DNA of 64,000 bases from Beaufortia kweichowensis. Taxonomy: Eukaryota; Chordata; Actinopteri; Cypriniformes; Gastromyzontidae. This document shows, piece by piece, positions 1 to 20,321 of the stretch. Below the pieces are notes generated by a model, which ran no database searches, was not told the DNA's origin, and was given only the letters and a program-made list of their open reading frames with translations. The stretch covers positions 15,798,580 through 15,862,579 of the forward strand of contig CM032806.1 in NCBI GenBank assembly GCA_019155185.1, read 5' to 3'. The translations under genes were made by a program, and so were the position numbers. Every line of letters begins with the position of its first letter. Positions within the stretch are counted from its first letter, which is position 1.

Positions 1-781
1 TGTTGATGTTTTGTCCAGACAGAACTTTGTTTTGGCTTGTTCATTTTCAGTGCGCCATCACGCCATCTGTACATTCTGGCATCATAATGCTGCTACAGAT
101 TTTTCATTCTTACTGTATCCTCGTGGGATTTCTGCCTGGTGTTTGTGTTCGCTCTGCTTTTTATTCCATATTTCTGGATGATCAGATAATAGCCCTTCAT
201 TAGTGTGGCTCTCAGCTCCCAGAAATCATTATCAACTGATTTTTGAGAGCTTTTCTGCCATGTTTCACACGCACATACAGTGGCTAATGAGATATGGGCA
301 TGTCTTTTGCTTTCTCCACTCGCTCCATGTTTGCTTTTAAAATTCATTGAGCTGTTACACTGTATAATGAGTCAAACTCTTTGTTACAGTAGTATTTTAA
401 GTAACAAGATCTCTGAATCATATTTTCTACATTTTTTTAACCTCCTGAGATACGAACACCTCCGTTAGCGAAGGGTACGTGCAAGATTTGTGATTTGGGT
501 TATGACTGCTAAAATGAAGGTGTTTTGGTACCTTTAAGACGTATACAGTATATATTGTTATGTTGGGTAAGCTAACTATTATTAGCAATGTGAAATGTCA
601 ACATATTTAAATAGAAGAAATGTTAAAGTTTAGTATTAATTTCAAGGCAAAGATTTGAACCCATTTTCTCTAGATGGTAATTATGGCACTATTAGCAGAT
701 ATTTTGTTGATGCCGAGTGTCTGGTTATGATGAATCTTAATGCTGTTTTCTTTCTGTTTCTCTGCACTCTGCTTTCTGTAG
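1..781 (+). other. cabin1 intron (3' part)
   Basis: AT-rich sequence upstream of the exon at 782. I see no coding exon here; the short open frames have no splice context or recognisable protein. Confidence 0.6.
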
Positions 782-10027
<9,246 letters not shown>

Positions 10028-10440
10028 ACTGTAAACGCGTGACCCGCGCGGGCCGCTGCGGAGCAAAATCTCTTCTTATTCGTGTAGCTGCAGCTAACCC
10101 TTGACGGTTTTGTTTTCTATATCACGTTTTCTCCGCTGTATGCACGTTTTTCAGCGAAAGGGCTTTTTCCTCCCCCGGCACTTGTGTCATTTTGTGTTTT
10201 GCTCCTTTGCTGCTAAGCATGGACAGTTTCTGTGTCGTTCTGTTGTTTTTTCTTTGTGTACAATCCTGCAAAGTGCCATTTTTACTCCAGTGATGTTCAA
10301 AGCTAACCACAACAAAAACAGCGGGTTTTCGGTATCTTTGACCGTCTTTATTCTGAAGTGTAAATGATATATTATGGACAGATTGTGTAATGCAATTTAC
10401 TCGCTAAGAGTTTTGGGGGCATTAAATGTGCAGAACATCA
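10028..10440 (+). other. cabin1: Cabin1 3' UTR, probable
   Basis: Non-coding sequence after the stop. The first plausible poly(A) signal is ATTAAA at 10421-10426, which would give a 3' UTR of about 420 nt. Later signals are possible, so the end is uncertain. Confidence 0.45.
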
Positions 10441-13049
10441 CGATGTTGTTTACAGATTTAACAGGAAGTCCATTTTGCTTGACATTTTAGTCAGCTCAGC
10501 GGTGTAAAATACACGATTCATATCACTACCAAACATGAAAACTCCTCTCGGGATGTCAGCATGCAAAAGTGACAGTTTTTTACAACCACGTGAACATGTA
10601 TCTCTATTTTTCTCTATTTTTGTGTAAATGTGCATATGGTTTTACCTCTCTTTTCAGAGCTGTGCTGCATCCACGTTTAGTGTCACGTTGGTGTCCACGC
10701 TATACGAGTTCTACAAATTGAAAATGACTCACAACTCAAGTATTTTTTGATTATTGTTATTATTATTATTATTATGGATTGCTGTATTAGTAATCTGTTG
10801 GCTGTAAAAAATATCAAAGACCTGATTTTGGGGTTCCATGGCAACTGTCGAAAGGTGTAAGTTGTTGTATAACTGTTCATGTCTTACATCGTTTTTGTTT
10901 CCATTTGGGGAAGGTAATGCACGCAAACCCGCCACCAGCACTGAGAGTACGTGACTATTATTCATGTCACACTTTAAATATGAATGTGACCCAACCATGT
11001 ACTGAAGTTTATTGTATTCATTTTTCATTTCGGAGCATCACAATCATTAGGTCTGCTATAACGCATAGGAATGAGAAGACTAAATCATGGTGCTGATAAA
11101 TGTCCTATATAATCCATGAATGATTAACTATTAAAAAGTGCCCAGACGTTATATTATCAGTTATCTTGAAATATGGCTTTTAGTTTCAGATGGCAAAAGC
11201 ACTGCTTTATCTTTAGATCAATCTGATCGGTTACATGGTCAGATGTTTTGCAATGGAGATGTCATTTATAAAAGTTTTGAAGGATGTTAATCACTTCCAA
11301 TTCTAATATACAGAAAATTTAGACAAAAGAATGTTTTTTACCCAATGTTTTCTACTTTAGATGGATAAATAGTTACCAGTATTTTTTGAGATTTGCCGAT
11401 TTTTTCAAAATAAGAAAAACAGACTTTGAAAGGACTTAAGTGTTTCGATGCAATGAGCATGGCTGACCAAACTACCTGTAAACAGAAAGAGATGTTTCTA
11501 TTTTTCCTCTTTGTAAAATAATGTTTTGTTTGTCGTTGGTTTTTTGTATGCTGTCTTTATGCTTGTTAAGAATGTAACATGGCAGAATTGGATTTATTCT
11601 CTTGTGTTCAGAGACGCGTGTGCTTCTCTGAGCTCTTTGGAGTATTACTGTGCTCAGGCTATTTTTCGGAGAAGAATGATATTTCTGACTTGCTGCATTG
11701 ATATCACAAAACCAAAAATACACTTCAACTTTTTACCTGATCTCTGTTTGTTTTTTGGAGAAAGATTTGTGTTTGATGACTTGGTACAAATGTTTATAAT
11801 GATGGGAGATAAATGTGTAAGATGGGCTTTACACTGTTGTGAACGACCTAGATAGTTCAGAGAATTTTATATTTTTGATTTACAGGCCTGGAAAAGTCAT
11901 GACAGCTAATTTATGATATTATGTATGCTCATCTTTAAATTATTTTTCCTGCTCGAAATTGATTTATGAGAATTTCTGTCAAATATTTTAAATCCTTTTT
12001 CAGTCTTTTAAATCCAGAAATCTTGAAAATATATGACCAAACTTAAATTATGTTACATGTCCAAAATGTACAAATTAAGAACACTTTTTAAATATTTGTT
12101 CATTTGTTTTGGTGCGCGAATCTGTTATAATTACATTAAAAAATGTCTATGTAAAAAAGTTTAAAATCTCAAAAATATTTCATAATTTTATTTCACGCAT
12201 GAAAAAAACAAACATTTCGGCTTCCAGGTCTTCTTCAGTGCATCATTAATAGTAATATAACACTTTGTATGACATATCTCATATTAGATCCACTTATTGC
12301 AGTATCTTCTATCCCACTGGATTTTTTGGTCGATCGTCTTCTTTTTTAAATCTCCTGCAGAATCCCAACTTGATACTTCATCATATCCTTCTCACATCCT
12401 CTCACAGCTCAAGTCTTCCTGAAACCCTGTTGGGTTGGAGACCACCCCGTCTCTTTTAGCTGGGCCATGTCAAAGGGAGGGTCTGGGCTGGTGTGAAGCC
12501 CTCAGCCATGAGGAAGGCCATTAAGACCCATTAGCAGCTCCCAGAGGTTTCTTATGAAGTGCTGCCAATATGTCATTTACTCTCTTTGTCAGGCACGCTA
12601 CACTGAGGGTTTGTTTTCTTACATACAGGACCAAATGTGTTTCAGATCTTTTAAGGGATGTGGGGGGCAGGAGGTGATTGTTTGCCTCCTGTGCGTATCT
12701 GTTGCCTCCACCCAGCCGAATGGTTATGGTTGGGTACGACAGACGTTTGGACTTTGATCTGAATCAAGGTTAATTGATCGATGTATTGTGTGCAGGTAAT
12801 GCAGGCAGGATTCACGCTCCAATCCTACAAGAGAACTGGCCTTTGGTTTAGGTGATCATAGACGGCCTTAGGACATTTGTTATTAACTTCTTTAGAAGGA
12901 ATTACTAAAAAAACAAATGACTGCAAGCATGTCATGATGTGACTATGTACCGAGTATATAGGAATAAAACAGGTGAATTAAATAGTAAGCCATTTGTAGA
13001 ACTTGGACAATAAATCTGTGATGCAAAATGTAATCTATAATCTCACGGT

Positions 13050-13290
13050 CATGGAAAATAAAAAGTCACAGGAAAGTCATTGCTATTAATAAAATCTTTG
13101 TAAAATCTTTAAAAATTCACACTTTCATGGAAAACCTGAAAATAAAAAGTCACAGGAAAGTCGTTGCAATTATTAAAATATTTTTAAAATACTAAAATTC
13201 ACTGCCATGGAAAACCTAAAAATAAAAATAGAAAGTCACAGAAAAGTCACTGCCATTAATACAATCTTTATAAAATATTAAAATTCACAA
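13050..13290. repeat. Tandem repeat, about 78-bp unit, three copies
   Basis: Each unit begins CATGGAAAA at 13050, 13126 and 13206, continues with AAAAGTCACAGGAAAGTC (or GAAAGTCACAGAAAAGTC) and ends with a TAAAATTCAC-like block. Copies are diverged, so this is an old local duplication. Confidence 0.9.
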
Positions 13291-13779
13291 TGAAAATATT
13301 GTAGCTTTACGATATTGATTCCTAGGCCTGGAAACATTTATACAATCCTCATTTGTAGTCGAGAGAATTTCAATAGTTTAAATATTTTAGATATACCTAA
13401 CCCTAGAATATTTGGGAAGAAAATGCATATTGTGACTACAAAAAGTCATAGAAATAATAAATCAAAATGTTTGTTCATTTCCTCTAGCTTGACTTGTTCC
13501 TGCACTAAACTTCTCTATTGTGTTTCTATATTTTTAAAAAGCTTTTATAAAGATTTAAAGCTGTAATCTGTAACTTTTGCTTCATCTCTGTTTAAAACAT
13601 TAAATTGTGCTTACTTTACGCACTTATCTTTACTTATCGTATGTTGATAAACAAAACCTCCTGTCTTTTTTGTACTTGGACTTGTTTATTTTTAACCCCC
13701 AAAAAAGTTATGGATTGCAACTTTAACATCATTTAAGGGTGTGCATTCACTGCTGTCTAGGGTTCATATTATTGCACAC

Positions 13780-14120
13780 GTTTACACGCAGTCTTCCTCA
13801 ATGTCCCCCTAATGGCTTGTACCTGAGCACTCAAAGTGGCCAGTTAGAGCATCAAAAGAGAAAATTGCATGGCTAATGCCAGGGAAAGGTGTGAGATTTC
13901 TCGTCGGCCCATGGCGGGGGGGCACTTTATAGACCTCACAGCCGTCTGATCCCAGCCCCGAGCCCCTGTGTATTGGCAGCTGTTAAGCTATTGAGTGACG
14001 ATGCGTCCACACAAGGCGCAGCAAATGGCAGAGGTGGCCAACACCTCCTGACTGCTGCGTCTGCGATAACTAATGGATAGAGAGATGAGAGTCAGTCTGA
14101 CTGAAGAAGAAAAGATTTGA
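13780..14120. promoter_or_regulatory. Candidate distal enhancer about 6 kb upstream of tbx16
   Basis: A GC-richer, non-repetitive block inside AT-rich DNA. It contains an exact T-box half-site AGGTGTGA (13887-13894) and an inverted AGGTG/CACCT pair separated by 5 bp (14032-14046), the arrangement bound by ZEB/Snail-type zinc-finger proteins. Function is inferred only from composition and motifs. Confidence 0.3.
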
Positions 14121-15204
14121 AGACATGCTAAACATATGAAAGGGTGCCGGTGTTTTGGTCTGTCAAAACAAAGCATTTCCTCGATTAAATGTCCTACATC
14201 TGAATCTCTGGGATTTAGGAAATGGGATGTAAAAAGAGCTATGGTGTGGTGTTCTTGGCCGTGACATTGCTACTTCCTCCTGCTTGTCCCAGACCACCCC
14301 TTTCACCCGAACTGCCACTACACCTCATCTCAAACCCAATAACCAAACTGGTTTGAGATCAGCTGCTCTGGTCCAGTGCAAACACATCAAGCCCAGCGGG
14401 AGTGAAGCGCGTCTCAGCGGGACTCTCTTGATCCCTGTGGGGTCTACAGTAGGAAACCTCCTGTAATGTTTAGATACGACACTTGACGTAACCATACGCT
14501 TCCTCTAAAGAGTAGCCATGTGTTTTCGGTTACACATTAATGATGTTTTAACCTGATCAAAGGGGATATGGATCATTTTATGATCCATTTCACAGATCCA
14601 GAGGGTTAGGAAAATGTCAGCATGGAGTGGAGCTTGACCTTTCGCGTTTGATGAGTTCCCGCTCAAAAGCCTAATGATTGATATTTACTCTCAATACAAT
14701 ATTTACTGTAAGTGTACAGAAAACGAGAAGAGACACTGGCTTTAGGAAACGTTACAAACGGGTAATTAAACTCATCTAATGTGTCTGATTTCCAAGCGTA
14801 TAAGCACCTTGCAGGTGTTAATAAGCTCGTGTCTCACATGACTTGCCTTAAAATAGAGGCTGGTGTCCGATTCAACGACTGACTTGTTTCAAATGACAGC
14901 ATCGCCAAACCACTTCACACGCTATAGCTTATGCTAAGCTCATTTTTGCTTTACTTTCGGACTTCACAAGGCCTTTCTTTCTCGTTCCCTTGTTTACCTT
15001 GACTTTACTGCTATTCACCACATTCAGATTTACTAGAGAATGTTATTCTTCGTGTCATGATAAGCTGTTTGATTTTGTATGGTGATCTGTGAGCCTGAAC
15101 AGCTACTAGATGTACATTAGATGTAAAGTGAAAAGGTGAATCGCAGTTAATTCAAGCTACTCTACCGTTTCAGAATTATTCATATGTATTTATATTTTTT
15201 ACAC

Positions 15205-15250
15205 ATTTTAGAATAATTGCAAACTCATCAAAACTATAGATTGACAAACA
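15205..15250 (-). repeat. Fragment of dispersed repeat family B
   Basis: On the minus strand it reads TTTTGATGAGTTTGCAATTA then TTCTAAAATGTG, matching the 3' block of the family B copies at 7.8 kb and 37.65 kb. Confidence 0.6.
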
Positions 15251-18200
15251 TGATATTGTGACAATTTTAGCTAAATAACTGAATATTATATAATAACAGA
15301 ACTGTATATTTTATCTTAAAAAAGGTTTTCTTGTCATTTTATCAAGCAGCATTTTTTTGATCTAACCCACAGATGCGTTTCAAAAAATATTAAAGGAGTT
15401 CTCGTCTATTCTGTGCTTTGTTATTTGGTCCAAGTCATCAATTTAAAAATAAAACTTTTTGAAATAAATGTATTTATTTATTTTTGTTTTGCTATGACTT
15501 TCTATTTTCAACAAAAAATATGAAAATAATTAAATATTCATGTTTTGTATACTAGTTTTTTATATATATATTTATAGAAAGCAAACCAATGACTTTGGTC
15601 TTGCTAGTTGAGCCATGTTTTCTGTTATTTGTGAACAAGCATCGAAGTTTGATTTTACCTGTTAATTTCACTATGATTTGAATATTTGACATAATCTTAC
15701 TCGGTCAATATTAAGGATATCATGGTTATACTTTCTTAGAATGTTCTTACCATTATGTCGGATGATTTTATAAAGAAAACAGTAAATCACCAAAAAAAAG
15801 ACATTAGCTGGGTTCTCACAGTCAGGGTCACACGTATGTATGAATTTTGTAACTTGTTGTCAAAAATGTTTAAAGAAGTATATCCTGGAGTGTTTTTAGT
15901 CTCAAATAATGACTGGTATGATTGCTACCATAAGTGTTCTACAGGTGGATTTGTACGCTGGTCCCTCACCAACGTGTGTGTGTGAGTGAGTGAGGAGTGT
16001 CACGCGTTATGTGTGACTAATACTGGCTAGTTTCAGGTGAAGGAAATGAAACCTGTACATAACACCTTCATGATGGAAAGATAGCTAAACGTGTGGTTAC
16101 CTAATGTCTTCTGTTATTTTCTCCAGCTTTAGGTCTCTCAATGTTAATCTCCAGACTGGTCAGAAGGTGTGAGAACATTTCAGACTGTCTGTTTTTACTT
16201 TGTATGGATGAAGACCTAGCATGTGACCTCTTAGGCTACCTTATATATTCCTAATCAATATATTCACAGCTTTTGTGGGCTTTTAGCTAGTAAAAAAGAC
16301 AACTCTAATTTAACTGCTGCTGAGGAGCAAGTGTTTTAGTCTTTATTGCGTCCACAACAATACTGTTTAAAACAAGATTGGACATCCTAGTTTTCATGTG
16401 CTATTGATTGCTAGAAATATAGCGACTTAAACAGTGATTGTGTAAAGGCTTCTGCCGTAATGTGATATAACACATTTATAGGTTATTAATAGTGCATCTA
16501 TAAATGTTGTGAATTTCACATTTTTATTATTTTTATTTGTATTATTTTATTATTATTCTTGGTTTTAATGTATCTGCTTTAAAATCATACTGCGCTTGAT
16601 AAAGTGCTCTGTAACCATAGACAGATTATATCAGACAGCAATATCTTTAAAAATGTCCATGACTATATTTATATTGTGTGTCTATGATGCAATAAAAAAT
16701 CATTTTGTTTGATGATATCAGATATTTTAACAATTTTAGCTGCATAACAGGAACAGACAAATTTAATTTCACTTTTATAGCCAATCTAGTGTACTATAAG
16801 TGACCTTTAACCACACCAGTAAAACACGTGATGACCCATTTCATGTTCGTCTCCTATGGCTTTCAAGCACCTTTACATATTCGCAGTATGTATTAACAAT
16901 GCAACATTATTGGCAGAAGTGAATGGTCATTTTGGGGTCTTTTATCTATGGCTTATTTTGTTCTCAAATGCTGTAGTGCTTTGAGGTATCCTTACAAATC
17001 TAGGAAATGGGTGTGATTAGGAGTCTGTTTTGCTGGAGTTACTGTTTAACATAATAAAGAGTTGTGCTAACAGTGCTGTATGCTGGAGGGGAGAAATAAA
17101 CTGTTTTCTGCTGGTTAAAACATCAGAACAAGTCAAACATTCATCTGCATCTGCCTTTATCAGCTACTATTTCACAAAAAAACTACTAAATAAAACCAAA
17201 AGACAATAATTGAATCAGAAAGATAAAGTGATTTGAAAAATGAACCTGAACTACATTTTTTAGATATTAGATATTTTATCAAACTTTTTAAGTCTTTTTA
17301 CGTATTTTTATATATATATATTTTTTCATTTTAGGTATTTTTACAAATTACAGTAACATCAACATTTTGAGTAACAGTGACAGTAAACATTAATTGTATT
17401 ATTTTTCTTAGAATTTAATGTCCAGGTTCTTTAAGAATGATTAAGTGTTTGTGTGTTAGATGCAAAAAATCAATAAAGCTCATGTCTTAACCCTCCTATT
17501 ATGTCACGGGTCAACCTCAAAACTACCTTGATATTAGAATATTTACCTCTAAAAATATTCTAAATCTAAAATTTGCTCAACTTTTATAATGTACACATAT
17601 TGTGTTAGTTTACAAATGCCTGTACACATTTGGTCCCAATTTCAAATATTGTTGAAAATAATGTAAAACTGGCCTAAAATTATGACAGATGATTAATTGT
17701 ATGATTTTCTTTAAATATTCAGTAAATTCATTTGTTACAAAATGTAGTTTTTCAGTGTATATGGAGAAAATAAATGTAAAAATAGAATACTTGAAAATCA
17801 AAATGTGATATTTTTATTAAATAAATGTAAGCAACTAAAAGCTAATAACACTGAGTATTTTAAATTGAATACAGTTGAATAATTTATTATATATTGAAAA
17901 TAAAAAGCATTGCATGGCTAATATTTGGTTACTTGAGGTGATTTGTAACCTATAGCTGTAGCTGTATATTTTTTCTTTATTTTGCGCATATTTACTTTTT
18001 ACAAAATTTACAATTTCCACATTTAAAAGTAGTCTTATATTTTGAAGCCTATGCTGTAATAAAACAGTACACAAAGCTCATAAGCAGAAGGCTTGATTTT
18101 AATTTCAGGTTATTTCAGGTACAAAACCTACGTTCTTTCTATGCACGTTACATAATTAAAAAAACTAGATGTAATTTCCAGATCTCTCTTTACAAACCTA

Positions 18201-19989
18201 GCCAAGCAGTCAAGCCATTATTTCAGTTGGCATACAGTCAGAGATACATTACAAAAGTCAGAGATTTAAAGATCATTCCCTATTCATATATCTTCCAAAA
18301 AGTGTTGTGCTAATAGGCTGTGAATCACTAAAGTATCTCCATTCTTTTGGTTGCCTCTGTCTATCTAACTGTCCCTCTCTATGTATCTCTGCATGAATAG
18401 AAAGCTCGCTGCCATCTGAGGGCCTTTCTCCCTAATGAGATTAGCCATCAAGGAACGGTCATGTCTAGACACCCTGAATACACAACCCCTCCCAGCACAC
18501 ACACACACACACTAACAGACTGTTTCTCAGGTAAACCTCACCTGTAGATTTCCCCCAGGCTTTGCTTTCTACCGTAACTCTATAATGACTTTATGTGCTC
18601 CTATTTCTGATAATGAATAAGGTGATTCAGTCAAAATGATATCTTTAATGCACTCTAATTCATGTTTCTTCATTTCTAACATCTGTATAATTATATTGTT
18701 TTGTAGTGTGTTAAAGCACATCGAAAGACTTTGTTTTTAACTTTTTCTAAAATGAATCAACTGCAACCTTCATAACAAAGCTGCAGATCAGAACCAAAAG
18801 ACTGTTTGAGTCTTGATGCCATAAAAAAAGTTTTATAGTTCTTTAAAAATATTATATGTACTGGTGGTGTAAAGAAACAAATAGGGCTTCACTTTCACTT
18901 TGGGTTTTGTGTGTTTGTTTAAATGTTGGATGGTAAACCAGTGTTTGGGTTTGTCTGTATTTTACCCAATTGTGGGTAAAATTCCTTCATCAAACCTTCA
19001 TCAAAAACTGGTTGAACCTATAATAACATCATACACATTTTTAATCTTTAAAGAATCATATAGCCAACTAAAGAACTCTACAGTGTAGGAAAAACTATAA
19101 CAAATTATTTGCTGTCATTTTAACTTACAGTTTAAAATTTTGGCCAGAGGTGAGTTTGGCCAGAAGTTTATGTTTTAAACTTAATTTTAAATGACAAACA
19201 ATTTAAGGCAGCAAAGAATTTTTTACATTGTAGGGCACAATATACTACATAAAAATTTTCTGTAATGATTTTAATAGCTGTTTTACCTAAATTTCTATTT
19301 ATTTTATATATTTAAATACTATTTTTATAATGAAAAATTATAGTAAATAATTGCTTTTCATAACAAAAATCTTAATGTTGAAGTGTGCAGGACTGCAAAG
19401 ATCCTTTAGTGTGTGTATGGCAATGTTAAACTGCTGATAATAGAACCCATCATAAAGTATAACAAATACACAGAGGTTATGAAGGTTAAATTGGTTCTGT
19501 GGGTTCTTTGTTGCATCTCAATACATTTAGAAAAGTTTAAAACCAAAAACTATTGGCTTCCATAATTAAATGTGTAAATACATTTAGTCAAAACACATAA
19601 AATCAGAAATCTTCAGAGGAACCTTATACTATAGTAATGGCCCCAATTGCATTTTAAATGATTTACCATAGTCTGACGTGGTTGTAAAAATCAGGTCTGA
19701 TGTCTGTAGCATCAGTGAGAATTAGTGGATATGTCTGTGTGAATTAGCAAACACAAGCACCGAGTGTGCCAACATATGTTTGCGTGAATGAGCCAACAAT
19801 GTCAATTAGAAAGTGTCTTCTTTACTCTTCCTCTCATGAGGTGCTTTAACAAAGATCAAATTGTGGTTGATTTGGCATTCTGTAAACTTTAGGCCTGTAC
19901 GTATTTGTTTAAAAGTCCTTCAGCAGTTCATAAGGACATGTTTCCTCTGTTTATCCCCTTCCTGTTGGGACTCTATCAAGGCGCTGCTA

Positions 19990-20321
19990 ACTCTCTTTGA
20001 TTCTCTCTATCAACCAATAGGATCATGACATTGACTCATCACTGTGTCACTTCAAAGGCTGAGAATGGGGGGACAAGCCCCACCCACACCCACGATCCCA
20101 CTTAAAGGTGTGGGACACCACCTCAGCATCTACTGCAGAAGGAACCGACAGAGAACACACAACTTCATCTGGACTTAACTGATCTGCTCTTGTGTGCCAG
20201 TGGAATAATTTAGACTTTGTTGAGATCATATGGAGAACTTGTGTTGTAACTGAAAGATCTTGATATTGCTGTCTGTTACATTTGTTTTTAACTGGAAGGA
20301 TTCTTTTGAGAAGTCTTGATA
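19990..20321 (+). promoter_or_regulatory. tbx16: tbx16 promoter and 5' UTR
   Basis: The sequence just upstream of the start codon holds a TCF/LEF-type word CTTTGATT (19995-20002), a CCAAT box (20014-20018), a KLF-type CCCACACCCAC near 20083, and a T-box-like half-site AGGTGTGG (20106-20113) overlapping a TTAAA that could act as a weak TATA. The 5' UTR probably begins near 20,130. Wnt and T-box inputs would suit a tailbud mesoderm gene, but this is inference. Confidence 0.45.

Larger units (their letters stand above)
10441..20000. other. Intergenic region between cabin1 and tbx16
   Basis: Mostly AT-rich unique sequence without credible exons. Items listed separately are a tandem repeat at 13.05 kb, a fragment of repeat family B at 15.2 kb and a candidate enhancer at 13.8-14.1 kb. 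Another GC-richer, non-repetitive block lies at 12.4-12.6 kb, and one at 18.3-18.5 kb contains CCTAATGAGATTAGCC. Both look like ordinary conserved non-coding DNA, but conservation cannot be tested here. Confidence 0.6.
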
